Source of the DNA: Rhodospirillales bacterium
Lineage (GTDB): Bacteria > Pseudomonadota > Alphaproteobacteria > Reyranellales > Reyranellaceae
Reading direction: 5' to 3'
Length of the DNA: 60,030 nt
Assembly: GCA_016185145.1 (NCBI GenBank)
Contig: JACPOB010000101.1
Location: forward strand, 5,634 to 65,663
A program made the translations under genes and the position numbers. This document shows, in pieces, positions 8,482-16,421 of this stretch. The notes beneath the pieces were generated by a model. The model did not search any database and had not been told where the DNA came from. It saw only the letters and a list, made by a program, of their open reading frames with translations. Positions within the stretch are counted from its first letter, which is position 1, and every line of letters starts with the position of its first letter.

Positions 8482-9109
8482 TTATCTTTCCAAGAAACGC
8501 AACCAAGGGTTACCTTCGATGGCTTGTCGCACAATGTCTCGGCTCCCGTAGCCGTTTTCGATTGCGCGCAATGTGTCCCCCATTGCAGCGAGGACACCAA
8601 GGCGCAGCGGGCCTACGCCCACGAGCGATCCCGCAACTGCTCGACCTGCCAAATAGTATGAGAACATCGGGTCCCTATTGAGTTCCGACCACACCTCACC
8701 AGCCACGCGCGCAGCTTGTTCGGGATGTTCCGCCGCCTTGCCCAATACCTTGCCGGCGGCGACCATTTCCTGGTCGAAACGCTGGGCTTCTTCCTTGCCG
8801 AGCCCGCCCGCTGCACGCCAGACCGCACGTCCCGCGTTCCACAATCCTGGAACGACTGAGATCGCCCCATGTCCTGATGTCGATCAACAGCCGCCAGGAC
8901 GCTCCGTTGCCCAATCGCTGCTCAGGGCCGAGGCGTACATTGCCGTGCATCCGATAATACTTAGAAAGGTCGGCCAGCAGGCCTTCGTCAGCAGTCGCGA
9001 GTGTTTGACTCCCGTTGAGATAGTCGCGCAATCCTCCCGCCCAGGAGACAGTAGCCGTCACGAGCACGAGCGCTGCAACCGCCATACCCAAATTGACGCG
9101 CTTACTCAT
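8482..9109 (-). pseudogene. Frameshifted gene for exported protein of about 208 residues
   Basis: The 5' part (from ATG 9109) encodes a signal-anchored sequence, MSKRVNLGMAVAALVLVTAT, running to LLIDIRTWG. The 3' part, one frame over, encodes a soluble Ala/Glu-rich segment from AISVVPGLWNAGRAVW to EGNPWLRFLER. The two frames meet at a run of four C (8865-8868, GGGG on the coding strand). Removing one base gives IDIRTWAISVVPGLWNAGR, which reads smoothly. Either a real frameshift or a homopolymer base-call error. The 3' part alone would need a TTG start at 8844. No family recognized; the C-terminal part resembles spacer regions that precede polymorphic toxin domains, a weak similarity. Confidence 0.6.
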
Positions 9110-9133
9110 GGTTCCGAGGGTGCGGAGTGATTC

Positions 9134-9565
9134 CTAGCATTGTCGCGGCTCAAGATGACTTCCGGGAGATCGAACGGCGCCAATACCGTATTCGATCGCG
9201 AGACCTTCCCAACTGACGCTACGGCAGAAGATGTGGTCAATGTCGCCAAGGCCAATTCGAACAGTGCGTTCATCGACCGGCGTGATTGTCGGCACGGATC
9301 GAGACGCATACGCAAATAACAACGTCTTCTGGTTCTGACCGGACTTGGAAACGAATACGCTCGTCTCAGGATTATGCCAGCAGTCCGTCTCGCTGACCTC
9401 GAAGTTGAGGCCCGATACGACGGACGTCGCACGCACCTCGGTAATGCAACCACTCATTCTCCAGTAGTCAAAAGCTGAACCTACCACGAAATACAACACA
9501 CCTAGGATCGCAGCGACCTGCCCGAAAAAGCGGAGGTCGCTCTGCACTGACTTGGGAATACTCAA
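9134..9565 (-). CDS. Hypothetical membrane-anchored protein
   Basis: 143-residue orphan protein with one N-terminal transmembrane helix (GQVAAILGVLYFVVGSAF) and a soluble domain with cysteines (SGCITEV, TDCWHN, IFCRS, C-terminal QC). The first possible start is a TTG at 9565 with a weak ribosome site; a GTG seven codons later is an alternative. It lies 24 bp upstream of the frameshifted gene on the same strand. Less GC-rich and with more mixed codons than the flanking metabolic genes, consistent with acquired DNA. Function unknown. Confidence 0.55.
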   Translation of the reverse strand: MSIPKSVQSDLRFFGQVAAILGVLYFVVGSAFDYWRMSGCITEVRATSVVSGLNFEVSETDCWHNPETSVFVSKSGQNQKTLLFAYASRSVPTITPVDERTVRIGLGDIDHIFCRSVSWEGLAIEYGIGAVRSPGSHLEPRQC

Positions 9566-9734
9566 GAAAGCGTCCCTAACATTCGGATCTTCACGTGGTC
9601 ACCGCATCATTCCGAAGCATGAACAATTGACACCAAGCCTTCAATACTTAACGAGTGATTTGGGAAACAATACTACTTAAGATTGTATTGTGGCTAGATT
9701 ATGCGGACGGCAAAGCTCTGAGATTAACTATTCC
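9566..9734. other. AT-richer intergenic region with a short dyad
   Basis: Roughly 170 bp without a gene, noticeably AT-richer than the surroundings. It contains ACAATAC...GTATTGT arms (about 9667-9691) around TACTTAA. The dyad could be an operator or a weak terminator for the island. Confidence 0.35.
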
Positions 9735-10459
9735 TCACGGCATTGGCGGCTTGTCGAACATTCCACTCTCGCCGATCTTATAGCCGAGGGTGATGAACTC
9801 GAGTTGCTTGGCACTCAGTCCGTAAGGTCGATTTGGGTCCGAGTTATTCGAGAGGTCGGATCAACGATGGTTGATCGATCCGGCAGGACAACAGGCACTC
9901 CCGGCGATGGATCCTTGCGCAGCTTGGATGTCGACGTCGGTGCCCTGGCCGAGGGTATCGGGTTGAAGCCCTCGGCACCCGGATCGTCCGGCTTAGGCGT
10001 CGGCGATGGCATGGGGTCGCCTTGGTTCGTCGGATTTAGCTTTAGCGGATCGGCGATACGGACGATGTTCGGCTCAACACCACGGCCGTCAGGTGCGACA
10101 GCATTCGCGGCATTGGCGTCCGCCGTTGACATGCCTTTGCTAAAGATCAGTCCAACGGGCGTCAGCGGTGGACGCCGCCCAAACACCAGTGACGCACTTG
10201 CCGTATTATTCAACGAAGCGGGAGGACGATCTCAGTCCGTTGTCGAAAGCTGGCCAATCGCGCAAAGGCAGGGGCGCCGGCCCAAATCGGGGACCACTGG
10301 TCGTGGCTTCAGTGGTTGCCACCGTCATCAGGATAAGACCGTCCGACGGGCCTCGGTTTGTCGTATCGAACTATCGGCGTTCACTCGAAAGCCAGGCACC
10401 TCTTCCTCGGCCAGCGGCTCGACGTTGAAACCAGGCACGAAGGGTCTGAAGTTGAACAT
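9735..10459 (-). pseudogene. Broken gene for a protein with VPGF motifs
   Basis: Starts at ATG 10459 (AAGGGGCGCC upstream) with MFNFRPFVPGFNVEPLAEEE, then VPGFRV. The frame is interrupted by two consecutive TGA codons at 10325-10330 and a third near 10228. The same frame then continues through a Pro-rich section (NPTNQGDPMPSPTPKPDDPG). After a further frame change near 9815 it ends as LSAKQLEFITLGYKIGESGM at a stop at 9735. VPGF-type repeats occur in large orphan proteins of alphaproteobacteria, from memory only. At least two kinds of lesion make this a pseudogene rather than a sequencing slip. Confidence 0.55.
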
Positions 10460-10522
10460 GGCGCCCCTTGAAAATCCCGCAATGGGCGCTCTCCTTTTAA
10501 GTGACTGCATTGCTGGCAGCGC

Positions 10523-12073
10523 CTAGCTCGCCGCCACGTCCCCCACCACGCGCACCCTCACCCGCACCGAGTTGCCCGGCAGATAGGCGAGCGGCATGTC
10601 CTCGCTTTCGATGGTGCTGAGCGTCTTGCGGTCGGCGCCGGCGGCGACGGCGCGGTCGTTGGCGATGCCTTGCGCCGCGGCGATGGCTTCGGCGCGGGTC
10701 ATGTCCTTGAAGATCTGGTCGCACTCGCCCGAGACCTGGGCGATGGCCGCACCCACGGCGTTGGCGCAGTCGCCGTGCTCGACATGGATCACCTTGGAGA
10801 CGCCGGGCAGTTTGTCGGGGATCAGGAAGGCGCCGCCGCCGACGGCGATCAGCGGCACGTCGCCCGCCTCCGTCTTCATGCGGTCGATCGCCTCTTCGGC
10901 GAGGCGCGCAGCCTCGGCAAAGACCTTCCGGCAGGTGGCGGCGTCGAGATGGGCGACCTTGCTCCTGTCGCCGAGTGTCAGGACGCCGCTCGCGACGGCG
11001 ACGTCGGTGGTCGTGAGCTGCCCGCCGCCGAAGGCGATGCCGTCCTTCAGCAGCCGGTAGCCGACCGACACCGGCCCGACCTTGATCGGCCCTCCAGCGG
11101 ATTCCAGCGAGACGTGGCTGCCGCCGCCCAGGCCGATCGACAGCAGGTCGGGCATGCGGAACAGCGTGCGCACGCCGCCGACCTTGACCACGGAGTTGGC
11201 CTCGCGCGGGAAGCCCAGCCTGAGCTGGCCCACGTCCGTGGTGGTGCCGCCGACATCGACCACCATGGCGTCGCTGAGGCCGGACAGGTACGCCGCGCCA
11301 CGCATGGAATTGGTGGCGCCGGAGGCGAAGGAATAGACCGGCAGGCGCCGCGCCTGGTGCGCCTCGACCACCGTGCCGTCGTTCTGGGTGATGAACAACG
11401 GCGCGGCGATGCCGGAATCGGCGATCGACTTCTCGAAGGCGGCGATGGTGTCGCGCGACAGGTCGGCCAGCGCCGCGTTCAACAGGCCGGCGTTCTCGCG
11501 CTCCAGAAGGCCGATGCGGCCGAGGTCCGACGAGCAGGTGATGACGGCGTCGGGCAGCTCGGCCGCGACCAGCTCGGCCGCACGCTTCTCGTGGCTGGGG
11601 TCGAGCGGCGAGAAGATCGAGGAGATGGCGACCGACTTCAGGCCCTTGGCCTTCATCTCGCCCGCCGCGCGGGTGACGGCGGCCTCGTCGAGCGGCATGA
11701 ACGGCCGGCCGTCATATTCGTGGCCGCCTTCCACCATCCACACGCCGCCGCGCACCAGCTCGGCCAGGTCCTCCGGCCAGTCGCAGAACGGCGGCAGCGA
11801 GGCCGAGGCCGGCATGCCGAGTCGCAGCGCCGCGACCCGGGTCAGGTGCCGGCGCTGGACCACGGCGTTGATGAAGTGCGTGGTGCCGATCATCACGCCG
11901 TCGATGCGCTTGCTCGCCAGCACGCCGGTCGAGCCGAGGCTTTTCAGCGAATCGAGGATGCCCGTGGTGACGTCCTCGCTGGTCGGCGCCTTCACGGCGC
12001 GCACCACCTTGCCTTCCTCGATCAGGACGGCGTCGGTGTTGGTGCCGCCCACGTCAATGCCAATGCGTCTCAT
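10523..12073 (-). CDS. Hydantoinase/oxoprolinase family protein (HyuA-like)
   Basis: 516-residue ATP-dependent amide-ring hydrolase-type protein of the ASKHA fold. The N-terminal phosphate-1 loop RIGIDVGGTNTDAV and the second loop MVVDVGGTTTDVG near residue 285 are clear, with the adenosine-side GGGAFLIPDKLPG near 425. It lacks the extra C-terminal domain of full-length HyuA/5-oxoprolinase (about 690 residues), as is usual for the short form linked to DUF917 proteins. The ATG overlaps the stop of the upstream DUF917 gene by 4 bp. Likely role: ATP-driven opening or activation of a five-membered cyclic imide; the substrate is unknown. Confidence 0.9.
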   Translation of the reverse strand: MRRIGIDVGGTNTDAVLIEEGKVVRAVKAPTSEDVTTGILDSLKSLGSTGVLASKRIDGVMIGTTHFINAVVQRRHLTRVAALRLGMPASASLPPFCDWPEDLAELVRGGVWMVEGGHEYDGRPFMPLDEAAVTRAAGEMKAKGLKSVAISSIFSPLDPSHEKRAAELVAAELPDAVITCSSDLGRIGLLERENAGLLNAALADLSRDTIAAFEKSIADSGIAAPLFITQNDGTVVEAHQARRLPVYSFASGATNSMRGAAYLSGLSDAMVVDVGGTTTDVGQLRLGFPREANSVVKVGGVRTLFRMPDLLSIGLGGGSHVSLESAGGPIKVGPVSVGYRLLKDGIAFGGGQLTTTDVAVASGVLTLGDRSKVAHLDAATCRKVFAEAARLAEEAIDRMKTEAGDVPLIAVGGGAFLIPDKLPGVSKVIHVEHGDCANAVGAAIAQVSGECDQIFKDMTRAEAIAAAQGIANDRAVAAGADRKTLSTIESEDMPLAYLPGNSVRVRVRVVGDVAAS

Positions 12074-13152
12074 GCGTCGAACACGCTCCTGAACTCGATG
12101 TCATAGCCGAAGGCGCGCGGACCGACATGGTCGAGGCCGCGCGGCGAAAGGAAAACGGCAGGCGGCGGCAGGGCGATCACCGTGACGCGCTGGCCGTAAC
12201 GAACGGTCTCGCTGCCGACTGCCTCGCCCGATACCGAATCGAGCACGCAGATCAGGTCGGGCGTCATGGCGAGCGGCTTGTCATCCCGCCAGGCCACGAT
12301 CCACTCGTTCTGGAAGTTGATGGTCATGGCCGAGCCGCGCCAGTCGTCGAGCCCGTCCAGCCGCAGGACTCCGCGCAAAAAACCCTCGGTGGCGCGGCGC
12401 GCCACGTCCAGGACCTTGCCCTTGTACAGAAGCTTGCCCGGCTCGACCGACAGGATGGCGGCGATCGGGTCCTCGTGGCGCTGCTGCGCTTCGCGGACCG
12501 CCCGGCCGATGGCGATCGCCTTGGTCGTGGTGCCGTGGATGCCCCATTTCTTGACCTCGGCGCCGGTGCGCGGCGGCTGGCAGGTCGCGGCGACCGAGCC
12601 GTATTCGACGCAGATCTTGCGCGCCACGCGCTCGGTCCATTTCCACGTCGGCACCTTGTGCACGATGCTCTCGAAGCCGCGCACATCGACGGCGGTCAGC
12701 GGATAGGGCGCGAGCCCGCCGACCGCGACCGACGTCATCTGCGCCTCGGGATAGGCCCGGCCCATCGTGTCGGAATCGACGACCGGGCGCCCGAGATGCG
12801 CCGCCGCCATGAACGGCCGCACACCGTTGGCGCCGCCGATCTCCATGCTCATGAGTGCGGCGAAGCGTCGGCCGATGTGACGCTCCATCGCCGAGACGGC
12901 GTGTGCCAGCGTCAGGCTGTCGGTCAGACGCTCCTGCCCGACCAGCGGCGCCCCCATGTTGGCGACGGTGCCGACCCAGTCGTCGTCGGCGAGGTCGGCT
13001 GCATCCATGAGCTGGACGCGATGACCGTCGCGGTAGAGGGCCCGCATGTTCAGGAGCGGCAGATAGGGATTGCCGCCGCCACCGGTGCCCAGCACCCACG
13101 CGCCGACCGCGAGCGCTTCGATGTCGTCGAGCGAGAGTTCCCGCAGCTTCAC
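12070..13152 (-). CDS. DUF917 / S-methyl-thiohydantoin-desulfurase-like protein, copy 2
   Basis: 360-residue protein of the DUF917 family, whose domains are now named after S-methyl thiohydantoin desulfurase. Motifs: AVGAWVLGTGGGGNPYLPLL at the N-terminus, GRAYPEAQMTSVAVGGLAP in the middle, KKWGIHGTTTKAI near 220, and NFQNEWIVAW. The GTG start at 13152 overlaps the stop of copy 1 (GTGA); no ATG is available before the conserved N-terminus. About three-quarters identical by eye to the gene directly upstream, so a tandem duplication. Both copies keep all the motifs, which argues for a hetero-oligomer or divergent specificities rather than decay. Confidence 0.88.
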   Translation of the reverse strand: MKLRELSLDDIEALAVGAWVLGTGGGGNPYLPLLNMRALYRDGHRVQLMDAADLADDDWVGTVANMGAPLVGQERLTDSLTLAHAVSAMERHIGRRFAALMSMEIGGANGVRPFMAAAHLGRPVVDSDTMGRAYPEAQMTSVAVGGLAPYPLTAVDVRGFESIVHKVPTWKWTERVARKICVEYGSVAATCQPPRTGAEVKKWGIHGTTTKAIAIGRAVREAQQRHEDPIAAILSVEPGKLLYKGKVLDVARRATEGFLRGVLRLDGLDDWRGSAMTINFQNEWIVAWRDDKPLAMTPDLICVLDSVSGEAVGSETVRYGQRVTVIALPPPAVFLSPRGLDHVGPRAFGYDIEFRSVFDA

Positions 13153-14228
13153 GCGAACACGCTCTTGAAGTCGATGTCGTAGCCGAAGGCGCGCGGACCG
13201 ACGTGGGCGAGGCCCTTCTCGGAGAGGAAGACCTTCGGCGGCGGCAGGGCGATCACGGTGACGCGCTGGCCGTAGCGGATGGTCTCGGTGCCGACCGCCT
13301 CGCCGGAGACGGAATCGAGCACGCAGATCAGGTCGGGCGACATGGCGATCGGCTTGCCGTCGAGCCAGGCCACGATCCATTCGTTCTGGAAGTTGATCTC
13401 CAGCGTCGAGCCCTTGTGGTCGTCCATGCCGTCCAAGCGGGTCTTGCCGCGCAAAAAACCCTCGGTGGCGCGGCGTTCGACGTCGGCGACCTTGCCGCGG
13501 TAGAGAACCTTGCCCGGCTCGACGCCGAGGATGGCGGCGATCGGATCCTCGTGCTTGCGCTGGGCCTCGCGCACGGCGTGACCGATGGCGATCGCCTTGG
13601 TGGTGGTGCCGTGGATACCCCACTTCTTGACCTCGGCGCCGGTGCGCGGCGCCTTGCAGGTCGAGGCGACCGAGCCGTACTCTACGCAGATCTTGCGGCT
13701 GACGCGCTCCATCCACTTCCACGTCGGAACACTGTCGACCACCGATTCCAGACCGCGCACGTCGACGGTGGTGAGTGGACAGGGCTTCAGGCCGCCGACC
13801 GCGACCGACGTCATCTGCGCCTCGGGATAGGCCCGCCCCATCATGTCGGAATCGATCACCGGGCGCTTGAGATGCGCCGCCGCCATCAGCGGCTGGATGG
13901 AATTCCCGCCGCCGATCTCGAGCGACATGATCCCGCGGAACCTGTGGCGGGTGTGCTCCTCCATCAGGGCGACGGCGCGGGCGATGGTGCGGCTGTCGGT
14001 CAGGCGCTCCTGCCCGACCAGCGGCGCCCCCATGTTCGACACGGCGGCGACCCAGTCGTCGTCGGCCAGCTCGTCGGAAGGCATGAGCTGCACGCGATGG
14101 CCCTCCTTGTAGAGGGCGCGCATGTTGAGGAGCCCGAGATAGGGGCTGCCCCCGCCGCCGGTGCCCAGCACCCATGCGCCGACGGCCAGCGATTCGATGT
14201 CTTCCAAGGTGATGTCGCGTAGCGCCAT
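13149..14228 (-). CDS. DUF917 / S-methyl-thiohydantoin-desulfurase-like protein, copy 1
   Basis: 359-residue paralogue of the next gene, with the same blocks: AVGAWVLGTGGGGSPYLGLL, GAPLVGQERLTDS, GRAYPEAQMTSVAVGGLKP, KKWGIHGTTTKAIAIG and INFQNEWIVAW. Start ATG 14228 is unambiguous. Family members accompany hydantoinase-type proteins and are thought to act on hydantoin-like rings; the only named activity is desulfuration of a thiohydantoin. It is first in a coupled trio with copy 2 and the HyuA-like gene, and a promoter-like element lies just upstream. Confidence 0.88.
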   Translation of the reverse strand: MALRDITLEDIESLAVGAWVLGTGGGGSPYLGLLNMRALYKEGHRVQLMPSDELADDDWVAAVSNMGAPLVGQERLTDSRTIARAVALMEEHTRHRFRGIMSLEIGGGNSIQPLMAAAHLKRPVIDSDMMGRAYPEAQMTSVAVGGLKPCPLTTVDVRGLESVVDSVPTWKWMERVSRKICVEYGSVASTCKAPRTGAEVKKWGIHGTTTKAIAIGHAVREAQRKHEDPIAAILGVEPGKVLYRGKVADVERRATEGFLRGKTRLDGMDDHKGSTLEINFQNEWIVAWLDGKPIAMSPDLICVLDSVSGEAVGTETIRYGQRVTVIALPPPKVFLSEKGLAHVGPRAFGYDIDFKSVFA

Positions 14229-14230
14229 TG

Positions 14231-14283
14231 CGTGCCAATTATCTCCCGCTGCTTCTATGTAGCGTGTGCCGCATTGCTGACAA
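14231..14283 (-). promoter_or_regulatory. Promoter-like element, duplicated at 26439
   Basis: On the minus strand TTGTCA (14283-14278) and TACATA (14261-14256) are spaced 16 bp and point at the DUF917 operon, followed by a GGGAG site. The 52-bp block 14231-14282 is about 80 percent identical by eye to 26439-26490 upstream of the FMN reductase. The shared core is CTTCTATGTAGC and CATTGCTGACA. Sharing between two ends of one gene cluster suggests a common regulatory site. Confidence 0.45.
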
Positions 14284-14291
14284 GCGTGCCG

Positions 14292-14939
14292 TCAGACGCT
14301 GACGAGGTCGGTCAGGCGACAGTAGTTGCGCCCGCCGATGCGGCCGAGCGGAGCGTAGCGGCCGATATCGACGCGGCCATCCTCGATCAGGCCAGGCGCG
14401 GCGTGAATCATCACCACCTCGCCGGCGATCAGCGTGCTTCCCGCGAAAGGCACGATGCGGTGCAGCTGGCACTCAAATTGCACCTTGGACTCGGCGACGC
14501 GCGGCACGCGCACGCGTGTCGAGGGCACGACATGCAGTCCGGCATGGCCGATTTCGCTCTGCTCCGGCGGCAGTTCGTCGGCGCATTGCTGCACGGCCAC
14601 GGCCAGCTCCTCCGGCGCGGTGTTGATGACGTACTCGCCGAACTGCGTGATGTTGGTCAGCGTGTCCTTGACGGGGCCGTTGTCCTGGTTCTGGCCGTCG
14701 CGATACCCGCCTTCCCGCTGGCCGACGATGATGCCGAGCAGCGGCGGATCGGAGGAGATCAGGAAGAACTGGCTGAACGGCGCGGCGTTGATGGTCCCTC
14801 CGGGCGAGATGCTGGTCACCAGCGCGATGGGCCGCGGAACGATGCATCCGCTGAACAGCTTGTAGCGGGTCTGGACCGAGAGATGCTCGGGCAGGATCGT
14901 CTCGCTGGCGACCGCATCGCGCTGCTGTGAGCCTTGCAC
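14292..14939 (-). CDS. Flavin reductase-like domain protein
   Basis: 215-residue FMN-binding split-barrel reductase (flavin_reduct/DIM6-NTAB type). Visible features are the SGCIVPRPIALVTSISPGG strand-loop that binds FMN, AAPFSQFFLISSDPPLLGI, and a GEYVINTAPEE section. It would supply reduced flavin to the LLM-type monooxygenase encoded in the divergent operon, a standard two-component pairing. The GTG start at 14939 has GGAGG 6 bp upstream. It ends 63 bp before the DUF917 trio on the same strand, so it may read through into it. Confidence 0.85.
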   Translation of the reverse strand: MQGSQQRDAVASETILPEHLSVQTRYKLFSGCIVPRPIALVTSISPGGTINAAPFSQFFLISSDPPLLGIIVGQREGGYRDGQNQDNGPVKDTLTNITQFGEYVINTAPEELAVAVQQCADELPPEQSEIGHAGLHVVPSTRVRVPRVAESKVQFECQLHRIVPFAGSTLIAGEVVMIHAAPGLIEDGRVDIGRYAPLGRIGGRNYCRLTDLVSV

Positions 14940-14974
14940 CGCCGACCTCCATCATCGTGCAGACCGCTTTATTG

Positions 14975-15004
14975 TTGACACATTCGAGACGCGACTACCA
15001 CTAT
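14975..15004 (+). promoter_or_regulatory. Predicted promoter of the rightward catabolic operon
   Basis: TTGACA (14975-14980) and CACTAT (14999-15004) are separated by 18 bp. The -35 box is perfect; the -10 box is moderate. A partial dyad TTCGAGAC (14983-14990) / GTTTCGAA (15005-15012) spans the core promoter, and a perfect dyad follows at 15023. Confidence 0.5.
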
Positions 15005-15022
15005 GTTTCGAAAGACGAGCCA

Positions 15023-15043
15023 CTGTCTCGATTAACGAGACAG
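15023..15043. promoter_or_regulatory. Perfect dyad, candidate IclR-type operator
   Basis: CTGTCTCG (15023-15030), a 5-bp ATTAA centre, and CGAGACAG (15036-15043): 8-bp arms without mismatch. The half-site CGAGAC also occurs at 14985-14990. It lies downstream of the predicted -10 and 35 bp before the first gene, a position suited to repression. The only regulator gene in the cluster is an IclR homologue (20101), making it the natural candidate ligand sensor. Confidence 0.55.
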
Positions 15044-15077
15044 GCTCCCTTTGCAGATCCAGCGTCGGAGGCGTCGT

Positions 15078-15398
15078 ATGCCGGTCAGATATGTTCTCGT
15101 CACCCTCAAGCCCGGCGTCACGGCCGAGGCCTACGAAAAGTGGGTGCGCGAGTACGACTACAAGGTCGCGGCGACCCGCGAGAATCTCATCAAGTACGAG
15201 GTCTACCGCATCACCTCGCCGATCAACGGCCACGAGAATGCCGGCTGGACGCACCTGGAGCGCATCGAGATGAAGAGCCTCGAGCAGGCGGCCATCGATG
15301 CGAAGACGCCGTCGGGCGTCGAGCTGCGCCGCCAGCTGTGGGGCACCTACGTCGAGAAATCGCAGATGATCGACTTCGCCACCGAAGTGGTGAAGTAG
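15078..15398 (+). CDS. HapK/RedY-like small protein (dimeric alpha/beta barrel)
   Basis: 106-residue cytosolic protein beginning MPVRYVLVTLKPGVTAEAYE, continuing with YEVYRITSP and WTHLERIEM. The pattern fits ferredoxin-like dimeric barrels, closest in my reading to proteins annotated as HapK/RedY-like; the biochemical role of those is not settled. GGAGG lies 7 bp before the ATG; an earlier in-frame ATG (15051) is rejected because it lacks a ribosome site. First gene of a ten-gene run to 26424, separated by 7 bp from the monooxygenase gene, so it may assist that step. Confidence 0.75.
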   Translation: MPVRYVLVTLKPGVTAEAYEKWVREYDYKVAATRENLIKYEVYRITSPINGHENAGWTHLERIEMKSLEQAAIDAKTPSGVELRRQLWGTYVEKSQMIDFATEVVK

Positions 15399-15405
15399 CC
15401 CAACG

Positions 15406-16419
15406 ATGATCCCGGGTATCCTCAACGTCGGCCATCATCCTGCATCGCACGCGGTGGAGGTGGCGCAACTGGGCGAGAGCGTCGGCTTCCAGCAGTTCTG
15501 GGTCGCCGACGAGCGGTTCTACCGCGACGCCTATGCGCTGCTGACGGCGGTGGCGCTGAACACCAAGCGGATCACGATGGGGACCTGCGTCACCGATCCG
15601 TACACGCGCCATCCCGCACTCACGACGGTGAGCGTGGCAACGCTGGACGAGATGTCGGAGGGCCGTGCGCTGTTCGGCCTGGGCTCGGGCATTTCGGGCT
15701 TCATCGAGCTCGGCCTCGAACGGCCGAAGCCTATCGCCGCCATGCGCGAGGCGATCGAGCTGTTCCGGCAGATGCTGACCGGCGAGGTCGTGGACTACGA
15801 CGGCAAGATCATCAAGTTCCGCAGCGGTCGGCTGAACTTCGCGCCGCCCCGCGCCGACATCCCGGTCTACGTCGCGAGCAACGGCCCGCAAGGTCAGCGC
15901 ATGGCCGCGCGGGCCGCCGACGGCGTGATCATGGAGGGCTGCTCGCAGCCGGAGGAGGCGGAAGCCTTCGTGAAATCGGTCCGGGCCGCCGCCAAGGAGG
16001 CGGGCCGCGATCCGGCTTCGGTCCACTGCATCGCACGCCTCAATGCCTGCGTGGCCGCCGACGGCAAGGCCGCGCGCGATGCCGTGCGCCTGCGCGCAGC
16101 GCGCCTGATGGCGGCGGGAAGGACGGTCTTCACGACCCACGACAAGCTCGGCCTGCGCTTGCCGCCGGCGGTGCTGGCCGAGGTCGCCGACGTTCCCTAT
16201 GCGGCGGGCGGCGCGCCCTATGAGCGCATCCTGCCGCACGTGACCGACAAGCACGTCGACGCCGTGGCGCTTGCCGGCACGCTCGAGGAAGTGACGGCCC
16301 GCGTTGCCGAGCTGAAGGCGGTCGGTATCGACGGCATCACGATCTCGCCCTATGCCCCGCCGGGTCAGCCGACGGCACACACCGTCCGGGCCCTCGGCCC
16401 CGTCATTGCCGCGAGCTGA
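15406..16419 (+). CDS. LLM-class flavin-dependent monooxygenase
   Basis: 337-residue luciferase-like TIM-barrel enzyme. Typical blocks: AVEVAQLGESVGFQQFWVAD at residues 15-35, TRHPALTTVSVATLDEMSEG, FGLGSGISGF, and the FMN/F420 contact stretch DIPVYVASNGPQGQRMAARA. The rest of the island lacks F420-related genes and encodes a flavin reductase and an FMN reductase, so FMNH2 use is more likely than F420. Members cleave C-S, C-N or C-C bonds or hydroxylate; the substrate is not known. Two bp separate it from the molybdenum hydroxylase genes. Confidence 0.88.
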   Translation: MIPGILNVGHHPASHAVEVAQLGESVGFQQFWVADERFYRDAYALLTAVALNTKRITMGTCVTDPYTRHPALTTVSVATLDEMSEGRALFGLGSGISGFIELGLERPKPIAAMREAIELFRQMLTGEVVDYDGKIIKFRSGRLNFAPPRADIPVYVASNGPQGQRMAARAADGVIMEGCSQPEEAEAFVKSVRAAAKEAGRDPASVHCIARLNACVAADGKAARDAVRLRAARLMAAGRTVFTTHDKLGLRLPPAVLAEVADVPYAAGGAPYERILPHVTDKHVDAVALAGTLEEVTARVAELKAVGIDGITISPYAPPGQPTAHTVRALGPVIAAS

Positions 16420-16421
16420 CC

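Noticed and set aside
9690..10526. 278-codon plus-strand frame
   Set aside because: Composition is irregular and no family is visible; the opposite strand shows protein-like VPGF and Pro-rich segments despite stops.
12127..14222. Long plus-strand open frames antisense to the DUF917 genes
   Set aside because: High-GC mirror frames without motifs; the minus-strand proteins have clear family blocks.
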